DNA from: Candidatus Woesearchaeota archaeon | Lineage (GTDB): Archaea; Nanobdellota; Nanobdellia; SCGC-AAA011-G17; GW2011-AR18 | NCBI GenBank assembly: GCA_018303515.1 | Contig: JAGVXZ010000041.1 | Location: forward strand, 1 to 16,318 | Reading direction: 5' to 3' | Length of the DNA: 16,318 nucleotides | In this document: positions 7,160 to 14,140 of the stretch, piece after piece | How positions within the stretch are numbered: position 1 is the first letter of the stretch | Layout of the letters: each line of letters begins with the position of its first letter | The notes under the pieces: generated by a model | The model's input: only the letters and a program-made list of their open reading frames with translations | Told to the model about the DNA's origin: nothing | Databases searched by the model: none | Program-made: the position numbers and the translations under genes

Positions 7160-7834
7160 TTAGAATTGTCTTTTTAAATCTTTTACTAATCCTTTTGCCT
7201 CATCCTTCAAACCAAGACCTAGACCAATTCCTAGAGCCAAAGCAATCCCCAAACCTAAAGCACCAACAAGTATTAGGAATGAATTTTGAAGAATAGTTAT
7301 ATCTACTCCAATTTGCTTAAGTCCAATTAGAATTACTAAGAAAAAAGTAACTATTTTCACAATAGAAGCAATAAATCTTATGCCTTTCATTGAAGAATGT
7401 TCCTTTATCTTACTATCTAAGAAATGAACAAAAGCTACACCTGCAAAGAAAATTAGTACAGCAACTAATAGATTTGGAAGCCATCTCACAAAAGAATCAA
7501 GCAATGAACTTAAAACTCCCAAATTCAAAACTTGCATTGCTTCTGTTAAAAAGATCAAGAAAACAAACCATTTAGAAACTTCACCTAATAAAGCAGGGAC
7601 ATCAGTGTGCCCAACAGTTCCAGCTAATTTAGCTCTTCTAACTTGTTTTGCAATTCCTAACTTATCTAAACCGATTTTAACTACATGGCCGATTAAATAT
7701 GCCACACAATAACCCAAAATCAAGATAAGGATTGCAAGAACTAAACTTGGAACAATTAAAACCAAAGCATACCATAATCTATATAACGGATCAAGAATAA
7801 GATTTCCAGTTGTTACCAAAGCATTAACACCCAT
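7160..7834 (-). CDS. Five-helix membrane protein of the conserved TM-helix / MscS-like type
   Basis: A 224-residue integral membrane protein with hydrophobic segments at about 22-48, 86-105, 118-137, 155-173 and 180-207. The last is glycine-rich (GALGLGIALALGIGLGLG) and runs into KDEAKGLVKDL, as in the pore-like helix of the conserved TM-helix family (CmpX-like proteins, related to MscS channels). The loop GTVGHTDVPALLGEVSKWFVF and the segment WLPNLLVAVLIFFAGV are also typical of that family. It lacks the cytoplasmic beta domain of true MscS. A likely role is mechanosensitive or osmotic response, by family only. It has the best Shine-Dalgarno sequence in the window and its own promoter and terminator, and lies between the enolase-like gene and rpsB. 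Confidence 0.75.
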   Translation of the reverse strand: MGVNALVTTGNLILDPLYRLWYALVLIVPSLVLAILILILGYCVAYLIGHVVKIGLDKLGIAKQVRRAKLAGTVGHTDVPALLGEVSKWFVFLIFLTEAMQVLNLGVLSSLLDSFVRWLPNLLVAVLIFFAGVAFVHFLDSKIKEHSSMKGIRFIASIVKIVTFFLVILIGLKQIGVDITILQNSFLILVGALGLGIALALGIGLGLGLKDEAKGLVKDLKRQF

Positions 7835-7841
7835 ACAAGCT

Positions 7842-7849
7842 TCACCTCC
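7842..7849 (-). promoter_or_regulatory. Strong Shine-Dalgarno sequence, GGAGGTGA
   Basis: A full-length anti-16S match on the minus strand, 7 bases before ATG 7834. It fixes that start. It stands out because the neighbouring single genes appear leaderless and have no such site. Confidence 0.8.
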
Positions 7850-7873
7850 ATTAAAGAATAATTTATAAAATTA

Positions 7874-7881
7874 GTTTAAAA
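7874..7881 (-). promoter_or_regulatory. Likely TATA box of the five-helix membrane protein gene
   Basis: TTTTAAAC on the minus strand. Initiation about 26 bases on would be near 7851, just before the Shine-Dalgarno sequence, giving an 18-base leader. A second TATA-like site (TTTATAAA, 7862-7869) would start RNA inside or past the ribosome site, so it fits less well. Confidence 0.4.
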
Positions 7882-7910
7882 ACTTTTCTAGTACGTGTAT
7901 TAAAATAGAC

Positions 7911-8678
7911 CTAACCTCCCTTTATTTCAGTAATAAGTCTCTCTAATTGCTGTGATATAACCAAAACATTCAAACTATCATATTTAAAAATATTTACTCC
8001 AAAACCACAACACAATTGCAAAGAAAGTTTATCTACATATTTAATTAGTGGTGTAATTCTTAAAGATTTTAAAGTTTCAACATTTTTTCTCATTTCAAAA
8101 AGATTTTCCAATTCTAAAATATAAGCATTATTAATATTTCCATTATAAGTATCATTTACAACAAGAGACATCTGTTTAACACAACTTAAAAATTCAGCAC
8201 ATAATTTTCTATCACTTAAAGGATTTTCAATATAACAAATCTTATATTTATCAACTAAAACTAAAAGATAAGATAACATATCATTTGGTGTCATTTCTTC
8301 CCCATTCAGAAGTTCTAAAGTATTATGAACATTAATTCCAATCATTATTTCAAAATCTAAAAATTTCTTTACTTTTTTAATTTCTTTATTTAATTTTTCT
8401 AAAATTTCTTCTTCACTTTCACCAATAAAACCTTTCATAGCATTAGCAATTTTTTCATTAGCCCATAAAGATTTTAAAATTGATTTTGAATCTAAAGAAA
8501 TAACAAAATATTCACTAAATCCTCTCTCCGAAGTATAAACTGTTGTCAAAGGTCTAGGAATTGATTTACAATTAGGATTAATAAATCTCCATGGTTTATT
8601 AATTTCATTCAGTGCACTCAACTGAGAATCTAAACTATCTAATTCTTTAAAATCCTCAAAAGAAACTATTTCCTTCAT
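7911..8678 (-). CDS. Shortened, degenerate enolase homologue in the eno position
   Basis: A 255-residue protein (enolases are about 410-430) that resembles the enolase barrel in order: FEIMIGINVHNTLEL at 109-123 (family hGLDxAASEL), MTPNDMLSYLLVLVDKY at 129-145 (LTxEELLDYYxxLVxKY), ICYIENPLSD at 147-156 (IxSIEDPF), MSLVVNDTY at 170-178 (IQIVGDDLF), ITPLIKYVDKL at 208-218 (LLIKxNQIGT), and GFGVNI at 225-230 (GYGVxxSH). The metal ligand Asp of GLD is Asn116; E151, D176 and K213 may remain. The substrate loop SGAxTG, the HRSGETED motif and the last catalytic lysine region are missing, so normal enolase activity is unlikely. Archaea often carry eno between rpoK and rpsB, which is where this lies. 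It has a TATA box 25 bases from its ATG, so it is expressed as an intact gene rather than being an obvious pseudogene. Confidence 0.6.
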   Translation of the reverse strand: MKEIVSFEDFKELDSLDSQLSALNEINKPWRFINPNCKSIPRPLTTVYTSERGFSEYFVISLDSKSILKSLWANEKIANAMKGFIGESEEEILEKLNKEIKKVKKFLDFEIMIGINVHNTLELLNGEEMTPNDMLSYLLVLVDKYKICYIENPLSDRKLCAEFLSCVKQMSLVVNDTYNGNINNAYILELENLFEMRKNVETLKSLRITPLIKYVDKLSLQLCCGFGVNIFKYDSLNVLVISQQLERLITEIKGG

Positions 8679-8699
8679 AAATTTGAAACGATTATTTCA

Positions 8700-8707
8700 C
8701 TTATAAG
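8700..8707 (-). promoter_or_regulatory. TATA box of the enolase-like gene
   Basis: CTTATAAG, centred about 25 bases before ATG 8678 on the minus strand. It shares the 128-base divergent gap with the promoter of the plus-strand gene at 8807. Confidence 0.5.
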
Positions 8708-8776
8708 GCTTATCATCACCCATATTCGACTTAATAATTATCGCCCCTTATTACGACAGAGAGAGAAAAACAATAA

Positions 8777-8784
8777 TTTATATA
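8777..8784 (+). promoter_or_regulatory. TATA box of the 81-residue plus-strand gene
   Basis: TTTATATA centred 26 bases before ATG 8807, an ideal leaderless spacing. It supports this plus-strand frame as a real gene. Confidence 0.6.
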
Positions 8785-8806
8785 TCAAAAAGAAAATTAA
8801 AATTCT

Positions 8807-9052
8807 ATGATAGAAAATAGAATTAAAACTCAGATAATAGATAGCAGAATTAAACAGGATAATGATTCTCCTAAATTCTCAGAAGGTGATTTTATAAAAC
8901 TAGATAACAAAATTTGGGAAGTAACAGAATATTTAGGACTAGTTCAACCGATAAGAGATGGAATAAAAATCCAAGAATTTGAACATATCTATTTAATTAA
9001 AAAAGATAAAAGAAAATTATACAAACATGAAAGAGATTTAAAAGAGATCTAA
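8807..9052 (+). CDS. Unrecognised 81-residue protein
   Basis: A small charged protein. The core (FSEGDFIKLDNKIWEVTEYL) resembles a small SH3-like beta barrel (F.xGDxhxLxxxxWxV), followed by a basic tail (KKDKRKLYKHERDLKEI), so nucleic-acid binding is possible but unproven. It is the only complete plus-strand gene in the window. Support comes from the well-placed TATA box and a protein-like composition. It diverges from the enolase-like gene and converges on the lipoprotein gene, overlapping its stop by 4 bases. Family not recognised. Confidence 0.7.
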   Translation: MIENRIKTQIIDSRIKQDNDSPKFSEGDFIKLDNKIWEVTEYLGLVQPIRDGIKIQEFEHIYLIKKDKRKLYKHERDLKEI

Positions 9053-9906
9053 TTTAATTGTTGATTATCAGTATTAACACTCTGACCAAGATATGTTCCC
9101 GTTGGTCTATAAGCTGATCTTCTATTGACTGATCTTGCTTGATTTCTAGTATAAGTGAGAACCATGTGACTGTTTTCATCCAATGGATCAGTTCCATCAA
9201 CATAAACTTCTTTTCCATCTTTAAATCCATCACTATCAGTATCTTCATTCAATGGATTAGTATAATAAGAAAAAATCTCTTCCCCATCTTCAAGACCATC
9301 CTTATCAGTATCAGAAGAAACTGGACTAGTTCCATAACAATATTCCATAAGATTTGATAATTTATCGCCTCCTTTTCCGCCAGTATTTGATCTGTCACGA
9401 TCCTCATTAGGACCATAAGCTAAACCAGCAGTGTTCCTTCTACCAAGACCAAATGCTTTTATTTCCCATAAATCATCCAAACCATCATTATCTTCATCAA
9501 TAGGAAACACAGTATTATCTAATGGATCAGTTTTAGATGTCCTCTCGCAACCATCTAACCAAGAATCACCATCAGTATCTTCATTCAACGGATCAGTTTT
9601 ATAATAATCAACTTCCTCTCTATCATATAAACCATCACCATCAGTATCCGATTTAGTTGGATCTAATCCTAAAATTAGTTCTTGAGAATCAAATAATCCA
9701 TCATGATCAGAATCTATTTCAACAACTTCCTCTTTAATCTCTTTCAAAACTTCTTTCTTAATAACTACAGGTTCAGATTCTACAACTACCACATCTCTTT
9801 CAACTTTTTCTTCCGTAGCATCAAATGTATCAGCAGCTTGATAATGAGCACAAGAAGTAATAAATAACAATCCAATAATAACTAAAATTAAGTATCCCCT
9901 CTTCAT
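9049..9906 (-). CDS. Lipoprotein with thrombospondin-type-3-like calcium-binding repeats
   Basis: A 285-residue secreted protein. Residues 1-18 are a signal peptide with lipobox ITSC, so Cys19 should be lipidated and the protein anchored outside the membrane. A Glu/Val-rich linker follows (30-63). Residues about 64-247 carry five to six repeats of the form D-x-D-x-D-G-L-x-D-x-E-E...T-D-P-L (for example SDTDGDGLYDREE at 86-98 and EDTDSDGFKDGKE at 221-233), the acidic loops of TSP3-like calcium binding. A repeat-free insert at about 150-190 contains Gly-rich, possibly disordered sequence. The tail (250-285) is Arg/Asn/Gln-rich. A TATA box lies 28 bases before the ATG. Role presumably structural or adhesive at the cell surface; no enzyme motif is seen. 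Confidence 0.85.
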   Translation of the reverse strand: MKRGYLILVIIGLLFITSCAHYQAADTFDATEEKVERDVVVVESEPVVIKKEVLKEIKEEVVEIDSDHDGLFDSQELILGLDPTKSDTDGDGLYDREEVDYYKTDPLNEDTDGDSWLDGCERTSKTDPLDNTVFPIDEDNDGLDDLWEIKAFGLGRRNTAGLAYGPNEDRDRSNTGGKGGDKLSNLMEYCYGTSPVSSDTDKDGLEDGEEIFSYYTNPLNEDTDSDGFKDGKEVYVDGTDPLDENSHMVLTYTRNQARSVNRRSAYRPTGTYLGQSVNTDNQQLN

Positions 9907-9930
9907 AAAATATAAAAATAAGAAAGTTAA

Positions 9931-9938
9931 TATTTAAA
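9931..9938 (-). promoter_or_regulatory. TATA box of the lipoprotein gene
   Basis: TTTAAATA on the minus strand, centred 28 bases before ATG 9906 and directly after the rpoK stop. It separates the lipoprotein gene from the operon upstream. Confidence 0.55.
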
Positions 9939-9946
9939 ACTTTCCA

Positions 9947-10150
9947 TTATTTTCTTTTTTTAGGCATTGGTCTTTTTATATCCATGAATAACAATTTCTT
10001 GTCATATTCTTTCTTAGCAATTTCCACAGGGTTATAATTTATTTCTTCTAACTCCTTCTCTGATAATTTAATTAGCAAAGGTGCACCTTTAGAAATTTGT
10101 AAAGCCCTTGCACCAATTAATCTAGCCCTTTCAAATTTAGTATCGCTCAT
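9947..10150 (-). CDS. rpoK: DNA-directed RNA polymerase subunit K (Rpb6/omega homologue)
   Basis: A 67-residue protein with the family signature FERARLIGARALQISKGAP at 6-24, then LLIKLSEKELEE, NPVEIAKKEYDKKLL at 40-54 and the closing IKRPMP. It helps assemble and clamp the large subunits of archaeal RNA polymerase. Length is normal. Its ATG overlaps the stop of rrp42 by four bases (ATGA), with an AGGTG-type ribosome site inside rrp42, so it is translated as the last gene of the operon. In many archaea rpoK sits with rpoN, eno and rpsB; here it is attached to the exosome operon instead. Confidence 0.93.
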   Translation of the reverse strand: MSDTKFERARLIGARALQISKGAPLLIKLSEKELEEINYNPVEIAKKEYDKKLLFMDIKRPMPKKRK

Positions 10151-10923
10151 TTGCCAAACACCTTCCTATAATTTTGTGCAGTTTTTTTCGCAAGTTCTAA
10201 CATCGTAAAAAGCTCATCACTTGTAACAGAAACGTTGCCACCCTTCTGCAAAGAGCACAACATATTTTTAGAAGTAAATGAAGCTGTTAATCTTGCATCA
10301 CTATATAAATCCTCATTCACATTAGGATCAACAAATAAATGAGAACCTATCTTCCTCACTGTACAGGAAATCGGATAATCAACTATTCCAATACCTTTTT
10401 TTGTTCTGGATTTATAATCTACAACCCCATCTTTTAAACTTGGGAACTTTGCATCTTTCAATGCAGCTAAACTTGCTAAAGCTGCAGCATCAAATATATT
10501 CCCTGAGTTATTAATTGGATAGATATCAATGAATATCAACCAAACACTTTCACCAGACTTCACACAAAGAGATTTCATATTAATACATTTACTCTCTCTT
10601 ATTGCCCTATCTACAACACGAGAAATTTCAATTGAATCAATACTTGGTGGGCCAGAATCATAATCCGGTGAAGCTAAAGGCAACAATTCAGCATTAACTA
10701 CTATTGAGCCCTCACCAGGTTTATCTGGAAATGGTGATCCAATTCCAAACTTAACACCAGCGACAACTTCAGTTTCTCCAATTTTTACTCTAGCAGAACC
10801 TTCTGCTGACCTAGAAGAGATACCATACTCAATAAAAATCTCTCTTGTTTCATCAAACTTTCTTCCATCTTCCCTAAATCCTTTATCGAAAGTATTATAC
10901 AAATGTTTTTTTAGAATATTCAT
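10147..10923 (-). CDS. rrp42: Exosome core subunit Rrp42 (non-catalytic RNase PH-fold subunit)
   Basis: A 258-residue protein with the RNase PH fold. It has FREDGRKFDETREI near residues 16-29, GSARVKIGETEVVAGVKFGI, the family block PFPDKPGEGSIVVNAELLPLASPDYDSGPP, SRVVDRAIRESKCI, and NIFDAAALASLAALKDAKFP. Archaeal Rrp42 alternates with Rrp41 in the hexameric ring and helps bind RNA but lacks the phosphate-binding and catalytic residues; the sequence fits this. Length is typical. It overlaps rrp41 upstream and rpoK downstream by 4 bases each, and has a good ribosome site (GGAGGC) inside the end of rrp41. Confidence 0.95.
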   Translation of the reverse strand: MNILKKHLYNTFDKGFREDGRKFDETREIFIEYGISSRSAEGSARVKIGETEVVAGVKFGIGSPFPDKPGEGSIVVNAELLPLASPDYDSGPPSIDSIEISRVVDRAIRESKCINMKSLCVKSGESVWLIFIDIYPINNSGNIFDAAALASLAALKDAKFPSLKDGVVDYKSRTKKGIGIVDYPISCTVRKIGSHLFVDPNVNEDLYSDARLTASFTSKNMLCSLQKGGNVSVTSDELFTMLELAKKTAQNYRKVFGK

Positions 10924-11627
10924 TTTTTTGCCTCCAATCCGTAAAACTCTTTCAATGCTTTAACTTGGACTTCTTTTATTTTCTCACAAGCTTTTCTTGC
11001 ATTTTCAACACAGTTTTTAACTTCTTCAACTGAAATTATTCCATCCATTTGCAATAAAGAAATTTCACCTGTTCTTGTAGACATTGCTAAAGGTATATCA
11101 ACCCCAATTTCATGAGAATCCTCTTCATAATCTAAATCTACAACCAATTTATCTTCAATCTTTCCTACAGCGACAGCAGAAACTAAATCTTTCATAGGAA
11201 TTCCTGCATGTGCCAAAGCCAAAGCAGCTGCATTTATTCCAGCACATCTTGTTCCTGCATCAGTTTGAATAAGTTCTATAAAAACATCAACTACTGCACC
11301 ACCAAAATCACTTAGATCAATAAATGGTAACAATGCTTTCTCAGTAACTAACCCAATTTCTTTACTTCTTCTTGAAGGACCGGGCTTTACCCTATCACCA
11401 CTTCCAGAAAAAGCAACCATATTATAATTACATCTCAAAACACCTTTCTTTGGATCCTGTAAAAACTGAGGATATAATTCTCTCGGACCATATACAGAAG
11501 CTATTGCAATTGTACTCCCTATTTTAAACATCGCTGACCCATCAGCCCTTTTTACCACACCCACTTTAGCCTCAAATGGTCTAAGTTCATCAAACTTCCT
11601 ACCTGAAAATCTTTTTGTATAACTCAT
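10920..11627 (-). CDS. rrp41: Exosome catalytic subunit Rrp41
   Basis: A 235-residue RNase PH-family 3'-5' exoribonuclease, the phosphorolytic subunit of the archaeal exosome. RNA-binding and catalytic features are visible: FSGSGDRVKPGPSRRSKEIG with R86-R87, the phosphate-binding QTDAGTRCAGINAA with GTR at 125-127, and acidic catalytic residues in DLDYEEDSHEIGVDIP (D170 and D177). The interval between those two acids looks one residue longer than in the sequences I remember, worth checking by alignment. It has ATGA overlaps with rrp4 upstream and rrp42 downstream, and a GGAG ribosome site within rrp4. Its product should form an Rrp41/Rrp42 hexamer capped by Rrp4. Confidence 0.96.
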   Translation of the reverse strand: MSYTKRFSGRKFDELRPFEAKVGVVKRADGSAMFKIGSTIAIASVYGPRELYPQFLQDPKKGVLRCNYNMVAFSGSGDRVKPGPSRRSKEIGLVTEKALLPFIDLSDFGGAVVDVFIELIQTDAGTRCAGINAAALALAHAGIPMKDLVSAVAVGKIEDKLVVDLDYEEDSHEIGVDIPLAMSTRTGEISLLQMDGIISVEEVKNCVENARKACEKIKEVQVKALKEFYGLEAKK

Positions 11628-12307
11628 TTTCTTTTCTCCAATAATTCTTTTACTTTATCTGTTAATCCACTAATGTGACTTTCTCTTTCAATCAAATTAA
11701 TCGCATCCACAGCAGTAAGTTCTTTTTTAGGATCTTCTCCAACCAACCAAATAATTCCATTTTGTCCAACAGAAATTTTACAATCTGTCATCTCCTTAAT
11801 CATTGAAATCATACTTCCCTGCTTTCCAATAATTCTAGGAACTTTTGCAGGTGCTACTTTTAATAATTTTCCAGGACCTAACTTTCTTAACCCAGGACCT
11901 TTCATAGAAACATCAATAATTTTAGGACCGGAAGTCTTCACAATCTGACACATCACATAATCTCCTACATCATAAAACTTAGATAAGTCTGCACCCCTCT
12001 CAATAAATTCCTGTGTTGCATCCCTTAACAGAAGACTTGCAGAAAATGCACAACCTATATCTATTCTCCAACCAGATATACCTACATTTTCTATTGTTCC
12101 AATAACTAAATCATTTCTTTTAGGAACATATTTTCCACTAAGAGGAATTAATTTCAAAATTCTCCCTGAAACACTTACCAATCCCCATCTTCCTGAAACA
12201 AGTTTTTCCCCATCTCTAAACACATCACCTGATGGAACAAAATCCATCCCTTCAGCCAAAATCTCACCTGGCACAACCACATCTTTATCATTTACTAAAA
12301 TACCCAT
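11624..12307 (-). CDS. rrp4: Exosome RNA-binding cap subunit Rrp4
   Basis: A 227-residue protein with the three-part layout of Rrp4: an N-terminal domain (VVPGEILAEGMDFVPSGDVF at 11-30), an S1 domain at about 64-136 (DLVIGTIENVGISGWRIDIG), and a KH domain at about 145-215 with the loop IGKQGSM (GKQG at 161-164). It caps the exosome ring and feeds RNA into the pore. It begins 6 bases after SBDS ends, with a GAGGT ribosome site at about 12317-12321, and overlaps rrp41 by 4 bases. The rest of the exosome cap (Csl4, DnaG) is not in this window. Confidence 0.95.
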   Translation of the reverse strand: MGILVNDKDVVVPGEILAEGMDFVPSGDVFRDGEKLVSGRWGLVSVSGRILKLIPLSGKYVPKRNDLVIGTIENVGISGWRIDIGCAFSASLLLRDATQEFIERGADLSKFYDVGDYVMCQIVKTSGPKIIDVSMKGPGLRKLGPGKLLKVAPAKVPRIIGKQGSMISMIKEMTDCKISVGQNGIIWLVGEDPKKELTAVDAINLIERESHISGLTDKVKELLEKRK

Positions 12308-12313
12308 ATTTTT

Positions 12314-13015
12314 TTACCTCACTTTCAATATATTCATATTCAAATTACCATGAGTCAGATTATTCATTTCTCTTTCGAATTCTTCTTGCAACCCTGCTGG
12401 TAATTCTAACACAACATTTAAAGAACCATCATTCATCCATTCTTCATTCAAAATTTTCCCATATTTTCTAACCAGTGGAATTACCCTTCCACTATATTGC
12501 GGTTCCACAATAACTTGAACCTCTCTTATTTCATACTTCAAAGGGAGAACTTCCTTCAATTTATTTACCAAATCCTTTACTTGTTGCTCTGCAGGTTTTA
12601 AATCATCTATATGTGCCTTTACTTCTACTAAAGCATTTTCAATTCTCTGAGGTGGATGTGGCAAATCAGTTTTAGGATCAACAGCATTTCTATGAATTAA
12701 ATTAATAATCTGTTTCCTTTTCTGTTCTCTCAACTTTTTTCTATGTTCTGCAGTTAACTGAACTTCTCCATCTTTAATTATTAAAGCAACAATTAATTTC
12801 TTATCTATAGTTCCAAAAGCTGCTTCAAGTGAAGATTCTGCAGCTACCATTCCCTTCCTCGAATCTTCATAAATTTCTATAGATACAACCACTTCATCCA
12901 AATCAGAAATTTTACCTTCTTTGAATGCTAAAGCAAGATCACAATCAACTAAAACTTCAAATACCTTTCCGGACTTCTTCAACCTGGCAATTACCGCTTC
13001 ATTTACATTAACCAT
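12314..13015 (-). CDS. Ribosome maturation protein SBDS homologue (Sdo1)
   Basis: A 233-residue protein, the normal archaeal SBDS length. The family core is clear: DGEVQLTAEHRKKLREQKRK, then INLIHRNAVDPKT, LPHPPQRIENAL and the helical stretch PAEQQVKDLVNKLKEVLPLK, followed by the C-terminal ferredoxin-like domain (REVQVIVEPQYSGRVIPLVR). In eukaryotes SBDS works with the GTPase EFL1 to release eIF6 from the 60S subunit; an equivalent role in large-subunit maturation is inferred for archaea. It starts one base from the end of psmA, with only a weak upstream ribosome site, so translation is probably coupled. SBDS beside exosome genes is a conserved archaeal arrangement. Confidence 0.96.
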   Translation of the reverse strand: MVNVNEAVIARLKKSGKVFEVLVDCDLALAFKEGKISDLDEVVVSIEIYEDSRKGMVAAESSLEAAFGTIDKKLIVALIIKDGEVQLTAEHRKKLREQKRKQIINLIHRNAVDPKTDLPHPPQRIENALVEVKAHIDDLKPAEQQVKDLVNKLKEVLPLKYEIREVQVIVEPQYSGRVIPLVRKYGKILNEEWMNDGSLNVVLELPAGLQEEFEREMNNLTHGNLNMNILKVR

Positions 13016-13016
13016 T

Positions 13017-13736
13017 TTACTTTATTAATTTCCTTAAATAATCCTTTTCTAATTTTTTAAACTTCTTCTCATCTGAAGTTATATAAGCACCATCAATTCT
13101 ATCCATATCAAACTCAGATCCAAAAACTGTTTGCATTGCTTTAACACCAATCTTAACTGCCTGTTCAATAGTGATCGTATCTTTATAATCTTTCTCAAGA
13201 ATCTCTTTCAACTGTGTTTCAGCCTCTCCTATTGCTACTGCCCTATAAGAGAAATAAATTCCTGTAACATCTGTGACATACAATTGAGGTCCTTTATCAT
13301 CAACACCAGCAAATAAAATTGAAACACCAAATGGTCTTGCACCTCCATATTGAGTAAAAGCTTGTTTTTGATTTGCAACTTCCTTAACTAAAGTCAAAAT
13401 ATCCATAGGACCATCGTAAGTTAATCTATATTGTTGAGCTAATAATTGTGCTCTCTCAACTAAAACCCTTCCATCCATTGAAAAACCAGAAATACTAGCG
13501 CCCATATGATCATCTATAGGTACAACTTTTTCAATAGACTCACTTATCATTAATTTATCTAGAATTCTTTTATCAGCCAAAAGAAGAACTCCATCTTTAC
13601 AAACAAAACCCATTGAAGTGGGACTTTGTTTTACAGTTTTTTTTGCATACTCCACTTGCAAAAGCCTTCCGTCAGGACTAAACATTGTACTTGACCTGTC
13701 ATATCCCATCATTTGATGATTATTTGTTGGTTGCAT
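13017..13736 (-). CDS. psmA: 20S proteasome alpha subunit
   Basis: A 239-residue protein with the alpha-type signature GYDRSSTMFSPDGRLLQVEY at residues 11-30, then GFVCKDGVLLLADKRI (K56/R57 near the ATPase-docking pocket), GFSMDGRVLVERA, QYGGARPFGVSILFAG and YFSYRAVAIGEAETQLKEIL. It forms the outer seven-membered rings that gate the chamber; it is not proteolytic itself, and the beta subunit is not in the window. Its ATG overlaps the pop5 stop (TAATG), with GAGGT just upstream. The short N-terminus before GYDR is the flexible gate. Confidence 0.96.
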   Translation of the reverse strand: MQPTNNHQMMGYDRSSTMFSPDGRLLQVEYAKKTVKQSPTSMGFVCKDGVLLLADKRILDKLMISESIEKVVPIDDHMGASISGFSMDGRVLVERAQLLAQQYRLTYDGPMDILTLVKEVANQKQAFTQYGGARPFGVSILFAGVDDKGPQLYVTDVTGIYFSYRAVAIGEAETQLKEILEKDYKDTITIEQAVKIGVKAMQTVFGSEFDMDRIDGAYITSDEKKFKKLEKDYLRKLIK

Positions 13737-14083
13737 TACATAATACCTCTCAGTTTTTTAAGTGTCCCTGATACCATCAAAGACCTTATCATAAAATTAG
13801 TTTTATCAATCAAAACAAAACTTGCTTTAAGATTATCAACATACTTATTATTCACTCTCACAATCCCTTTATTATTACTCCAATCTTTTAAAAAAATCAA
13901 ACCCATTTTTTCATAACCTAATTTCCCTATATAATTAGTAATCTCATTAACTATTTCATTTGTTACAAACTCAAATTTCAAAGTCTTCTCTGACATAACC
14001 TCAAATGCAACATATCTTTTCTTTTCCTTCAATGAAGGTAACAATGGCTTTCGTCTCAATTCAAACCTCACAAGAGAACACAT
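13736..14083 (-). CDS. rnp2: RNase P protein component Pop5 (Rnp2)
   Basis: A 115-residue protein matching archaeal Pop5: LPSLKEKKRYVAFEV at 15-29, IGKLGYEKMGLIFLKDW at 52-68, the family block KGIVRVNNKYVDNLKASFVL at about 72-91, and the C-terminal VSGTLKKLRG. With Rpp30 it supports the catalytic RNA of RNase P in tRNA 5' maturation. It is the first gene of the operon and sits upstream of psmA, as in many archaea. The start is not certain: ATG 14083 is used, but GTG four codons later would also leave the conserved part intact. The TATA box at 14126-14133 gives a leader of about 20 bases to ATG 14083. Confidence 0.88.
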   Translation of the reverse strand: MCSLVRFELRRKPLLPSLKEKKRYVAFEVMSEKTLKFEFVTNEIVNEITNYIGKLGYEKMGLIFLKDWSNNKGIVRVNNKYVDNLKASFVLIDKTNFMIRSLMVSGTLKKLRGIM

Positions 14084-14125
14084 CTCAACTTTCTCTTCTA
14101 TTCAATATCAAGAAATAGTAGAATG

Positions 14126-14133
14126 TTTATAAA
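14126..14133 (-). promoter_or_regulatory. TATA box of the RNA-processing/proteasome operon
   Basis: TTTATAAA (context AGCTTTATAAACA on the minus strand). Transcription would start near 14103 and could cover seven genes to 9947. No other clear promoter is seen inside the operon. Confidence 0.55.
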
Positions 14134-14140
14134 GCTTTTC

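Noticed and set aside
7107..7296. Plus-strand frames after a TATA-like TTTAAATA at 7064-7071
   Set aside because: The longer one (ATG 7111) is mostly antisense to the five-helix membrane protein gene, and the one from ATG 7107 is an 18-residue lysine-rich peptide across a poly-A tract; neither looks like a gene.
9054..9357. Open frames on either strand within the lipoprotein gene
   Set aside because: They are by-products of its repetitive Asp/Gly codons; the true frame has signal peptide, lipobox and calcium loops.
12232..12471. Plus-strand open frame of 79 codons spanning the rrp4/SBDS junction
   Set aside because: Antisense to two conserved genes, with low-complexity His/Ser/Leu composition.
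13713..13916. Plus-strand open frame of 67 codons
   Set aside because: Antisense to pop5 and the start of psmA; no promoter.
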